NCBI GenBank assembly: GCA_030150135.1 | Contig: JASLGO010000100.1 | Coordinates: 1-24,126, forward strand | Length of the DNA: 24,126 nucleotides | Direction: 5' to 3' | Source: Aquirhabdus sp. | GTDB taxonomy: Bacteria; Pseudomonadota; Gammaproteobacteria; Pseudomonadales; Moraxellaceae | Shown: piece by piece, positions 1-6,769 of the stretch | How the letters are laid out: each line of letters starts with the position of its first letter | Numbering within the stretch: the first letter of the stretch is position 1 | Notes under the pieces: model-generated | The model's database searches: none | What the model was told of the DNA's origin: nothing | What the model saw: only the letters and a program-made list of their open reading frames with translations | Position numbers and translations under genes: made by a program

Positions 1-184
1 CATTGGCGATCTGGTTCAGCGTACTGAAGTTGAACTGCTCAAGACTCCAAATTTGGGCAAAAAGTCGCTTACCGAAATCAAAGATGTATTGGCTTCGAAA
101 GGCCTGTCACTCGGTTTACGTTTGGATAACTGGCCACCAGCCAGCCTGCGTGTCGATGACCGTTTTGCCTACCGTAGCCGCTAA
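1..184 (+). CDS. rpoA: RNA polymerase alpha subunit, 3' end (partial)
   Basis: This is the last 60 codons of the RNA polymerase alpha subunit, read from base 2 to a TAA at 182-184. The visible part is the C-terminal domain: the helix-hairpin-helix region with LLKTPNLGKKSLTEIKDVL and then LDNWPPASL, which contacts UP-element DNA and activators such as CRP in this family. The tail DDRFAYRSR is longer than in E. coli and is of the type I associate with Acinetobacter and relatives. The next gene, rplQ, starts 15 bases after the stop, the usual order at the end of the ribosomal alpha operon. The 5' end lies outside the window. Confidence 0.97.
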   Translation, partial: IGDLVQRTEVELLKTPNLGKKSLTEIKDVLASKGLSLGLRLDNWPPASLRVDDRFAYRSR

Positions 185-199
185 TTTAGGAATATCACC

Positions 200-586
200 A
201 TGCGTCATCGTAATAGTGGTGTGAAACTGGGTCGCACAAGCAGCCATCGTAAAGCTATGTTCCAAAACATGGCAAACTCGTTGTTTGAGCATGAACTCAT
301 TAAAACCACCTTGCCTAAAGCTAAAGAATTGCGCCGCGTTGCCGAGCCGTTAATTACTTTGGCAAAAGTTGATTCAGTTGCGAATCGTCGTCTTGCGTTT
401 GCGCGTACGCGTAGCCCAGCGATGGTTGGTAAACTGTTTACCGTTCTTGGTCCACGTTACAAGACTCGCCAAGGCGGCTACTTACGTGTACTGAAAGCTG
501 GCTTCCGTCCAGGTGATGCAGCGCCAATGGCGTATGTAGAACTGGTTGACCGCCAAATCGGTGCAGCAGCAGTTGAAGCTGAATAA
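200..586 (+). CDS. rplQ: 50S ribosomal protein L17
   Basis: This encodes 128 residues of ribosomal protein L17, a component of the large subunit near the exit tunnel. It opens with MRHRNSGVKLGRTSSHRKAM and carries the family signature NMANSLFEHELIKTT. The length matches the family (about 120-130). AGGAA at 188-192 lies 7 bases before the ATG. It is the last gene of the rpoA operon and is followed by a strong intrinsic terminator. The only variable part is the Ala/Glu-rich C-terminus. Identification is secure. Confidence 0.99.
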   Translation: MRHRNSGVKLGRTSSHRKAMFQNMANSLFEHELIKTTLPKAKELRRVAEPLITLAKVDSVANRRLAFARTRSPAMVGKLFTVLGPRYKTRQGGYLRVLKAGFRPGDAAPMAYVELVDRQIGAAAVEAE

Positions 587-603
587 TTCATTCAGTTTTG
601 ATC

Positions 604-633
604 AAAAAGACCAGCATTATGCTGGTCTTTTTT
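604..633 (+). terminator. Bidirectional intrinsic terminator between rplQ and the glycosylase gene
   Basis: A perfect 13-bp stem (AAAAAGACCAGCA at 604-616, TGCTGGTCTTTTT at 620-632) with a TTA loop is followed by T. The A-rich 5' arm makes it work in both directions, so it ends the rpoA-rplQ transcript and also the converging ada-alkB-glycosylase transcript that stops at 649. Confidence 0.93.
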
Positions 634-648
634 ATTTTAAATCCAAAA

Positions 649-1302
649 TTATTTCTTTTGCTTAGCTCGGTCTGCTGCGCGCCATAAATACCAGCTTGCT
701 GTTGTACGGTAGGGACTTAATATTTTTCCAGCTTCAGCTAATTGTTTAGGTTTGGGTTGTTCTTCTAGAGATTTTATAATTCGCCAACCTTCTCGAATAC
801 CAAAGTCGTCGACAGGCAAAATATCAGGTCGATGCAGTGTGTGCATTAAGAATATTTCTACGGTCCATTGCCCGATTCCTCGCAACGTCACTAATTGTTT
901 GATTAATTCTTCATTGCTTAGAGTTTCTGCAGTTTTGCGTGTTGGAACAATGCCTTCTAATGTTTTTTCAGCAATGCCAAGTATTGCGATCGCTTTACTA
1001 TTGGAAAAGCCAAATCCTCGGAGTTGTTCAATGGTCGTTGCAAATATTTGATCTGGAGAGGGGAATGTCGTATTGGGGTAATAAGCGATTAGTCGATTCA
1101 GAATATTTTCGGCGGCTTTGCCGTGGAGTTGTTGGTGTGCAACAGCTCTGATGAGTGCTTCATAAGGCTCTTGATTTGAAAGAGCGCGCTGTGGATATGG
1201 ACCTATATCAGCAATCAGTTGTGCCCAGTCGGCATCGAGTTCTGCGAGATATTGCTCGGCAGGGCTGTAGGATATTTGATTGTGGTGATGCGTTTTAGTC
1301 AT
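649..1302 (-). CDS. DNA-3-methyladenine glycosylase, AlkA/HhH-GPD family
   Basis: A 217-residue base-excision repair glycosylase of the HhH-GPD superfamily, which removes alkylated bases such as 3-methyladenine. The helix-hairpin-helix is at residues 140-147 (LRGIGQWT) and the catalytic aspartate is D166 in LPVDDFG, corresponding to D238 of E. coli AlkA. At 217 residues it lacks the N-terminal TBP-like domain of E. coli AlkA (282 residues), so it is the short Mag1/AlkA-like form. The poly-His MTKTHHHN start is odd but natural. It is the last gene of the ada-alkB-glycosylase series, 85 bases after alkB, and ends just before the shared terminator. The start has only a weak AGG upstream, so the exact start is less sure than the identity. 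Confidence 0.92.
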   Translation of the reverse strand: MTKTHHHNQISYSPAEQYLAELDADWAQLIADIGPYPQRALSNQEPYEALIRAVAHQQLHGKAAENILNRLIAYYPNTTFPSPDQIFATTIEQLRGFGFSNSKAIAILGIAEKTLEGIVPTRKTAETLSNEELIKQLVTLRGIGQWTVEIFLMHTLHRPDILPVDDFGIREGWRIIKSLEEQPKPKQLAEAGKILSPYRTTASWYLWRAADRAKQKK

Positions 1303-1387
1303 AAGAGAGACCTAGTTATTCTTCATTTGTACGGTGATTTGATCATACCGTCAGAGCGTGATTTGTAGTTAATCAGCTGATCATTTT

Positions 1388-2062
1388 TTACATGACTTTG
1401 CGGAAGGTAATATTGATTCGTTGATGACCTGTTAGAGGATGATTTCCATCAATAATAGGTAAAATTCCATGATAGGCAAGACGGGATTTTCCGCCCCAGA
1501 TGGCGACATCACCATGTTCTAGTTTGTAACGTTGAGTTTTATCTGAACGATTTAAACCGCCAAAGAGAAATATTGCAGGTAGGCCGAGTGAGACCGAAAC
1601 GATTGGGGCGGTAAAGTCGTGTTCGTCTTTATCCTTGTGTAGGGAAAGTTTTGCACCAGCTTGATAACTATTAATCAAGCAGCAGTCAGGAACAAAGTTT
1701 TTAAATCCAGCCGCATGCGCTGCATGATGAGCAAGTTCTAAAAAGCGTTTTGGTAGAGCAGGCCATGGTTGATTGGTGAGTGGGTCTATGGGCGCATAAC
1801 GGTAGCCATGCCGATCAGAAACCCAGCCATATGGTCCGCAACTGCTGGTGCGAACTGACATGGTGTAGCCATTTGGCGTTTGCATTTGCCGCAAAGGAGA
1901 TTTAGCGATGATGATATCGATATCGCAAAGTAATTCGGCAGCAATATCGTTGGCATAGCCGCGTAAGATCACGGCTTCTTCGCCAAGCTCAATACGTTTG
2001 GGATTGACCTCATTCATTTCAGCGAAAAGGTCGATGGTTTGGCTATCTTGTTGATGAGACAT
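1388..2062 (-). CDS. alkB: Alpha-ketoglutarate-dependent DNA dioxygenase AlkB
   Basis: A 224-residue Fe(II)/2-oxoglutarate dioxygenase that reverses N1-methyladenine and N3-methylcytosine by oxidative demethylation. The iron ligands are H142, D144 (LHKDKDE) and H198 (YHGI); the 2-oxoglutarate-binding residues are N131/Y133 (NSY), R215 and R221 (INITFRK). The spacings N-11-H-2-D-54-H-17-R-6-R are identical to those of E. coli AlkB (N120, H131, D133, H187, R204, R210). It starts 30 bases after the ada stop, on the same strand, so both are probably on one message. All catalytic residues are present, so activity is expected. Confidence 0.96.
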   Translation of the reverse strand: MSHQQDSQTIDLFAEMNEVNPKRIELGEEAVILRGYANDIAAELLCDIDIIIAKSPLRQMQTPNGYTMSVRTSSCGPYGWVSDRHGYRYAPIDPLTNQPWPALPKRFLELAHHAAHAAGFKNFVPDCCLINSYQAGAKLSLHKDKDEHDFTAPIVSVSLGLPAIFLFGGLNRSDKTQRYKLEHGDVAIWGGKSRLAYHGILPIIDGNHPLTGHQRINITFRKVM

Positions 2063-2092
2063 GGTCTAAACATTTCATCGTGGTATTCGTCA

Positions 2093-3190
2093 TCATGATA
2101 TTTGCGATTGTGCAGCCTCACGTGAGATTAAGGTAAGTTTGTTTTCAACACCCCAGCGATAGCCTGAAATACCCCCATCACTGCGAATCACTCTATGACA
2201 GGGCACTAAAAGCGCGATTGGATTTGCTGCGCAAGCTCGTGCAACAGCGCGGACAGCTTTGGGGTCACCGAGCTGGGTGGCAATGTCGGTATAGCTTGCA
2301 GTCGTGCCGAGTGGGATCTTTTGCAAGATATGCCAGACACGTTGTTGAAATACTGTTCCACGAATGTCGAGTGGTAGTTCTAGATTCTGGTTTGGAGTCT
2401 CGACGAATTGCACGACTTGAGCAAGCCAATGTCGAAAATCACTTTGGTCTTCGAGCAGTGTGGCTTTCGGGAAACGCTTTTGTAGATCAGCCAATATTGG
2501 ATGATCATCATTGTGAATCAGAATTGCGCAAATACCTTTTTCGCTTCGCGCGACTAAGATTGGTCCAAAAGAGCATGTTCCTATGCTGTAGTGGATGATT
2601 TCAGAGTTACCGCCATTTTTGAAGCGAGTTGGTGTCATGCCTAGTATTTCGGTTGATTTGGCATAAAAACGACCGCTAGAGTTGAATCCTGCGCTATAAG
2701 TTGCATCGGTAATGGACGTGTTGTGGGCGGTTAATTCAGTTCTGATTCTATTTGCACGATGTGCGGTCGCATAGGCTTTGGGAGTGATTCCTGTAATGGA
2801 TTTAAACAGACGATGGAAATGGAAACGACTCATATTTTGCGATTGAGCAAGAGCATCGAGAGACGGAATCTCATCAGCATTTTCAATCATTCGGCAAGCC
2901 TGAGCAATTATGCGAGCATCACGAATTAAGGGTGTCTCCTGATCCGACTTACAGCGTTTGCATGGACGAAATCCTGCTTGTATGGCATCGAGCGCTGTAT
3001 CAAAGAATTGTGTATGACTACGTAATGCAAGGCGAGAAGGGCACGAGGGATAGCAGTAAATACCCGTGGTCGTAATGGCATAAAAAAATGAGCCGTCAGC
3101 ATGTTTATCGCGGGCAACAATTGCTTCCCAGCGCGCATCGTCGGTGATGTAGAGCGCCTCATCAGATGACTTTTGCGTAAACGTATTCAT
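2093..3190 (-). CDS. ada: Bifunctional methyltransferase / transcriptional activator Ada
   Basis: A full-length Ada (365 residues from this start). The N-terminal domain has four zinc cysteines C46, C50, C77 and C80 (GIYCYPSCP, PCKRC); in E. coli the first accepts methyl from phosphotriesters and turns Ada into an activator. An AraC-type HTH follows (about 112-190), then the O6-alkylguanine methyltransferase domain with the acceptor C331 in PCHRV. An in-frame ATG 21 codons upstream exists, but the start at 3190 has AAGGA about 8 bases before it and gives a length close to E. coli Ada (354). Ada heads an ada-alkB-glycosylase series and so should induce its own repair genes. I could not identify an E. 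coli-like Ada box upstream. Confidence 0.95.
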   Translation of the reverse strand: MNTFTQKSSDEALYITDDARWEAIVARDKHADGSFFYAITTTGIYCYPSCPSRLALRSHTQFFDTALDAIQAGFRPCKRCKSDQETPLIRDARIIAQACRMIENADEIPSLDALAQSQNMSRFHFHRLFKSITGITPKAYATAHRANRIRTELTAHNTSITDATYSAGFNSSGRFYAKSTEILGMTPTRFKNGGNSEIIHYSIGTCSFGPILVARSEKGICAILIHNDDHPILADLQKRFPKATLLEDQSDFRHWLAQVVQFVETPNQNLELPLDIRGTVFQQRVWHILQKIPLGTTASYTDIATQLGDPKAVRAVARACAANPIALLVPCHRVIRSDGGISGYRWGVENKLTLISREAAQSQIS

Positions 3191-3400
3191 GTAAACATCC
3201 TTTGCATCATCACTTCGGTTGAGTTTATTTTGGAGGATGATACGTTTTGGCACACTCTGTTTCTTGCTTTCAAATTTTATCGAGTTTGAATTGATTTGCT
3301 TAGTCTATGCTTATTTTGTGGTCGATGAATAGTGTTCGTTAAATTTGTCGAGGTGTGTTGAAAGGTTAATAGGTGAAGACAATATTTATACTAATTTCAT

Positions 3401-3438
3401 TATAAAAAATCCCATGTCATTGCATGGGATTTTTTATA
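3401..3438 (-). terminator. Intrinsic terminator after the MFS transporter gene
   Basis: A perfect 16-bp inverted repeat (3401-3416 and 3423-3438) with a TCATTG loop; the core CCCATG/CATGGG is flanked by A6 and T6 runs. It lies 13 bases beyond the stop of the minus-strand MFS gene. No plus-strand gene approaches it. The remaining 3439-3450 and 3191-3400 hold the ada upstream region without a recognisable gene. Confidence 0.92.
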
Positions 3439-3450
3439 AACAAGAAAATA

Positions 3451-4701
3451 TCAATGTGTTGAGCTGGGTACCGTTGTTCCAACTGTATTTGGTAGGCCTT
3501 TCCCCCAAATGTACAACGAAAGTAAAGACATGATTGCGAGTGCGCCACCAATCCACATAATACTTGGAATATTAAAGTGATCAACGATGCTGCCACCTAG
3601 TAGCGAACCCACAGCAATACCAACTTGAAATGTTGAAACAAGCATCGCAGCACCACCTTCCATGGCTTCAGGGACTGCGGCAAACATCCACATGTTGGCA
3701 CATGTTGGCATTGCCCCAAATGCTAATCCCCATAGCGCTATCGTCAATACTGCTCCTGTAAGATGTCCTGCAAAGATCGGAAATAAGATCATTGCCGCAC
3801 CAATGAGTGTGACGACAGCCATAAATGACCATCTAATATTACGAGACGTTGCCCAGCCTGCGATGACATTTCCGACAACCCCTGCAATGCCATAAACCAA
3901 CAGTAATGTACTGATTAGATTACCATCAAAACCTGCGTTATGTTTTAAAAATGGCGTAACGTATGTATATGTTGAGAAATGTGCTAAGACTAACAGGACA
4001 ATACCGAGTAATCCGATTCGCGCATATTTATGCTGGAATAAGACAGGCAAATCTCGCATTTTTACGGCTGTTGTTGCTGGTAATGCGGGTAGCATCAGCA
4101 GCTGACCGACGAGTACGACAGCGCCTAAAAGACCTGTAATGGCAAAAGATGAACGCCAACCAAATTCGCTTCCAATCCAAGCCCCAAGAGGAACGCCTAA
4201 AATAGTTGCTAATGTCACACCTGTAAAAATAACTGAGGATGCACGTCCCATTTCTACGCCGGGTGGAGCGAGACGGCCACTGAGGGCGACGGCAATCGAC
4301 CAGAACCCACCAATGCCGAGACCGAGGAGTAGGCGACCTATTAGTAGGATCGTGAAGTTATTGGAAAACGTTGCGATCAGATTGGAGATGATCATGAGCA
4401 ATGTTAGAGCCCATAACAAATAGCGTCGGTCAATTTTTCCTACGCCGACTGTGACGAGTGGTGCAGCAAAGGCAGCAATGACACCCGGTGCTGTTACCAT
4501 GAGTCCAGCCGTTCCAACACTAATGTTTAAGTCCGTCGCAATGTCACTAAGTAATCCTACGGGGAGAAACTCACTGGTGACGAGTGCGAATGCGCCGATT
4601 GCAACAGAGAGTAGTGCAAACCATGATTTCAATGCTGATTGTGGCTTGTCTTCTATGGGGTTGAGATCAATCACATTTGACTTTACTGCTGAAGTGTCCA
4701 C
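3451..4701 (-). CDS. MFS transporter, DHA1-type efflux family
   Basis: A 416-residue major facilitator protein with about 12 hydrophobic segments in two halves, beginning after a short polar N-terminus. GKIDRRYL after the second segment is the motif A position of MFS proteins, and RLLLGLGIGGFWS with the later GVPLGAWIG is typical of the DHA1 sugar/drug exporters related to AraJ and NepI. The GTG at 4701 is preferred over an ATG 13 codons upstream because TTGGAGA sits directly before it and the upstream codons run through a T-rich/hairpin stretch. It is the third gene of an arsR-OYE-MFS series, 97 bases after the OYE gene, so it probably exports the compound, or a product, that the operon responds to. 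The substrate cannot be read from sequence. Confidence 0.88.
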   Translation of the reverse strand: MDTSAVKSNVIDLNPIEDKPQSALKSWFALLSVAIGAFALVTSEFLPVGLLSDIATDLNISVGTAGLMVTAPGVIAAFAAPLVTVGVGKIDRRYLLWALTLLMIISNLIATFSNNFTILLIGRLLLGLGIGGFWSIAVALSGRLAPPGVEMGRASSVIFTGVTLATILGVPLGAWIGSEFGWRSSFAITGLLGAVVLVGQLLMLPALPATTAVKMRDLPVLFQHKYARIGLLGIVLLVLAHFSTYTYVTPFLKHNAGFDGNLISTLLLVYGIAGVVGNVIAGWATSRNIRWSFMAVVTLIGAAMILFPIFAGHLTGAVLTIALWGLAFGAMPTCANMWMFAAVPEAMEGGAAMLVSTFQVGIAVGSLLGGSIVDHFNIPSIMWIGGALAIMSLLSLYIWGKGLPNTVGTTVPSSTH

Positions 4702-4728
4702 GGATTTCTCCAAAAAATAAAAAACGAC

Positions 4729-4775
4729 TGCCCGACTCAAGATCGTTTGATCTTGAGTTTTTAGACGATAGGCAG
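4729..4775 (-). terminator. Intercistronic hairpin with T-rich tail (partial terminator or attenuator)
   Basis: Between the OYE and MFS genes a perfect 10-bp stem (4735-4744 with 4749-4758, GTTT loop) is enclosed by CTGCC/GGCAG pairing (4728-4732 with 4771-4775). Read on the minus strand, the structure is followed by TCG and then T6-A-T6 leading into the GGAGA of the MFS gene. It fits a leaky terminator or attenuator reducing MFS expression relative to the OYE gene. The inner stem plus TTTTT also resembles a plus-strand terminator, but no plus-strand gene needs one. Confidence 0.55.
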
Positions 4776-4798
4776 ATTACGTAGTTTTAAAGTGTGAT

Positions 4799-5848
4799 TT
4801 ATAGTGTTGGGTAGTCGGTGTAACCAGCTGCACCGTTGCCATAAAACAGCTCAGGGCGTGCTTTATTGAGTTCAGCATTTTGCGCGAGGCGCTCAGGCAA
4901 GTCTGGGTTTGCGATAAATGGAACACCAAATGCAATCGCATCGGCGTCGCCTTTGGCAAGCCAAGCATTGGCAGAGTCTTTGGTGAAGCGTTCGTTCGCA
5001 ATATAGATGCCACCAAAATCAGCCTTTAATTGCGGACCGAGACTATCTGTACCTTCTTTTTCACGTGCACTGATAAAGGCAATTTTGCGTTTACCTAATT
5101 CTTTTGCAACATAACTGAACGTGGTTGCACGATTTGAATCGCCCATGTCGTGTGCATCAGCGCGTGGAGCAAGATGAACGCCAACACGAGATGCACCCCA
5201 TACGGAAATCACGGCATCGGTCACTTCTAGGAGAAGGCGAGCGCGGTTTTCGAGTGAGCCACCGTATTGATCTGTACGTTGATTGGTGCTGTCTTGCAGG
5301 AATTGATCAAGTAAATAACCATTTGCACCATGAATGAATACGCCATCAAAACCAGCGCGTTTTGCGTTTTCTGCACCTTGACGGTACGCCTCAATAACAT
5401 CAGTAATTTCTGAGGTTTCTAAGGCGCGTGGTGTTGGGTAAGGACGTTCTGGGCGAAGCAAACTGACATGGCCTTTTGCAGCGATTGCACTGGGTGCGAC
5501 GGGCGCTTGACCGTCGAGCAGCGATGGATCTGAAATACGACCCACATGCCAAAGTTGCATGGTAATCCGTCCGCCAGCAGCATGTACTGCGTCAGTGACG
5601 AGTTTCCAACCTGCAACTTGCTCATCTGACCAGATTCCAGGTGTGTTTTCATAACCGACGCCCATCGGAGTAACAGACGTTGCTTCACTCATGATCAGAC
5701 CCGCAGAAGCGCGTTGCACATAGTATTCGGCCATAAGTGCATTGGGTACACGACCTTCGCTGGCACGCGAGCGAGTCAAAGGTGCCATGATGATGCGATT
5801 AGGGAGTTCCAAATCACCGATTGTGATTGGGTCAAAGAGAGTAGTCAT
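4799..5848 (-). CDS. Old Yellow Enzyme family alkene reductase (NemA-like)
   Basis: A 349-residue FMN-dependent ene-reductase that reduces activated C=C bonds (N-ethylmaleimide, enones, quinone-like electrophiles, nitrate esters) with NAD(P)H. The TIM-barrel features are NRIIMAPLTRSRA (18-29), QLWHVGR (98-104), substrate-binding H173/N176 in HGANGY with Y178, and DQYGGSLENRARL (193-205). The length matches NemA (365) and plant OPR enzymes. The ATG at 5848 is preferred over two upstream in-frame ATGs because AGGA lies 9 bases before it. It sits between an ArsR repressor and an exporter, the logic of an electrophile-defence operon; in E. coli nemA is likewise repressor-linked, but by the TetR-type NemR. 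The physiological substrate is unknown. Confidence 0.93.
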   Translation of the reverse strand: MTTLFDPITIGDLELPNRIIMAPLTRSRASEGRVPNALMAEYYVQRASAGLIMSEATSVTPMGVGYENTPGIWSDEQVAGWKLVTDAVHAAGGRITMQLWHVGRISDPSLLDGQAPVAPSAIAAKGHVSLLRPERPYPTPRALETSEITDVIEAYRQGAENAKRAGFDGVFIHGANGYLLDQFLQDSTNQRTDQYGGSLENRARLLLEVTDAVISVWGASRVGVHLAPRADAHDMGDSNRATTFSYVAKELGKRKIAFISAREKEGTDSLGPQLKADFGGIYIANERFTKDSANAWLAKGDADAIAFGVPFIANPDLPERLAQNAELNKARPELFYGNGAAGYTDYPTL

Positions 5849-5916
5849 GTGAATCATTCCTATAAAGAACAACTATGATTTAGCTGATGGGAAACTGAAA
5901 ATTGTTCGAATATCAA

Positions 5917-6222
5917 TTACAGCTCTTTACCCATTTGCAGTAAAAACTCTGAAATGACTTCTTCATTGCGCTTAAAAAAATTCCATTGCCCGACTTTTTT
6001 GCAACTGATCAGTTGAGCACGCTGCAAGACAGCCAAGTGTGCTGACACGGTCGATTGTGATAAGCCGCATTGCGTAAATTTGCCAGCACAGACGCCGAAT
6101 TCAAAAGGATGTTCTTGTGAACCGAAATGCTGTTCTGGATTTTTCAAACAAGCCAGCATTTCTCGACGTGTCGGGTGGGCAAGGGCTTTAATAATTTCAT
6201 CAAGGTCAATTGGAGTCGTCAT
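5917..6222 (-). CDS. ArsR/SmtB-family winged-helix repressor
   Basis: A 101-residue ArsR-type repressor. The start motif LDEIIKALAHPTRREML and the recognition helix LSQSTVSAHLAVLQRAQLI (about 54-72) are classic. It lacks the metal-binding ELCVCDL box; instead cysteines are C25, C45, C52 and C74, with C45/C52 flanking the DNA-reading region, so a thiol redox or electrophile sensor is more likely than an arsenic or zinc sensor (inference). The start at 6222 is chosen because the promoter below places the RNA start near 6253; upstream in-frame ATGs would lie on or before the promoter. It is the first gene of the arsR-OYE-MFS operon and is probably autoregulated. Confidence 0.9.
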   Translation of the reverse strand: MTTPIDLDEIIKALAHPTRREMLACLKNPEQHFGSQEHPFEFGVCAGKFTQCGLSQSTVSAHLAVLQRAQLISCKKVGQWNFFKRNEEVISEFLLQMGKEL

Positions 6223-6259
6223 GGTAGAGGCTATATAACGTTGTATCGCGATAATTCGA

Positions 6260-6288
6260 AATATATATCGTATTTTTACGATATGCAA
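6260..6288 (-). promoter_or_regulatory. arsR promoter with operator inside the spacer
   Basis: On the minus strand TTGCAT (6283-6288) and TATATT (6260-6265) are 17 bases apart. The spacer and its edges hold a perfect inverted repeat, ATATCGTA-N4-TACGATAT (6265-6284). A further 10-bp palindrome TATCGCGATA (6244-6253) falls at the expected transcription start. ArsR-type repressors commonly bind such ATCG/CGAT palindromes over promoters, so this is read as the autoregulatory operator. Confidence 0.72.
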
Positions 6289-6538
6289 ATGTTTCATGAG
6301 ATGGTTTCGTAAAAGAATGTGACTCTTTAGTTTTTTTAGGAAATGAATGACAGGTAATTTTTAACATTTTTAGATGGTTATAAAGATTGCTCTGTGCGGC
6401 AGTTATTTGAAGTTGTTAGATCACTCATTGATCGTTTTGCTGCTATTCATTAAGCTGTGCATATAGGACTATGTGTAAAATCCGTTTCTGCGGAAGCGGC
6501 ATTTGGTTTATAGCAAGTGATTAGCAGGATGAATAGTG

Positions 6539-6721
6539 ATGATTAATTTTGAGATCGAGGAAGCGACTCCAGAGGAAAAGTCAGCAATTGAACAACAAGT
6601 TCGATATGTCAATGATGCTGCCAACCGCTCCGCTGCTCGGAAAATTAAAGCAAAAGAAGATGCCAAGCAAGCCTTACTCGACAATCTTGAGAGTAAGAAC
6701 AAAAGAAAACCGAAACTATAA
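6539..6721 (+). CDS. Small charged hypothetical protein
   Basis: A 60-residue protein I do not recognise as a named family. It opens with acidic INFEIEEATPEEK and becomes strongly basic (ARKIKAKEDAK, NKRKPKL), with almost no breakers between, so one long charged, perhaps coiled-coil helix is expected; there is no signal peptide or membrane segment. AGGA at 6526-6529 serves either the GTG at 6536 (6-base gap) or the ATG at 6539 (9-base gap); ATG is preferred. A 7-bp hairpin with a TGCG loop lies 40 bases upstream (6482-6499). It stands alone, converging on the YheT-like gene. The good SD and codon pattern argue for a real gene. Function unknown. Confidence 0.7.
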   Translation: MINFEIEEATPEEKSAIEQQVRYVNDAANRSAARKIKAKEDAKQALLDNLESKNKRKPKL

Positions 6722-6769
6722 CGATCTACATTTAAAACGAACAATCGATTTTTGTCAGAACGTCCGCTT

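Noticed and set aside
3191..3330. Possible Ada box upstream of ada (AAAGCAAG)
   Set aside because: The match to the E. coli box is partial and no well-spaced -35/-10 pair accompanies it.
3345..3533. 62-codon plus-strand frame over the MFS terminator
   Set aside because: It reads through a perfect terminator hairpin and the antisense of the MFS 3' end, with no SD.
5917..6297. Longer 126-residue ArsR start
   Set aside because: The extra N-terminus would be encoded by the promoter and operator sequence; the start at 6222 fits the family and the promoter.
6305..6340. AAAGA/TCTTT hairpin followed by T7
   Set aside because: Stem is only 5 bp and no plus-strand gene lies upstream to be terminated.
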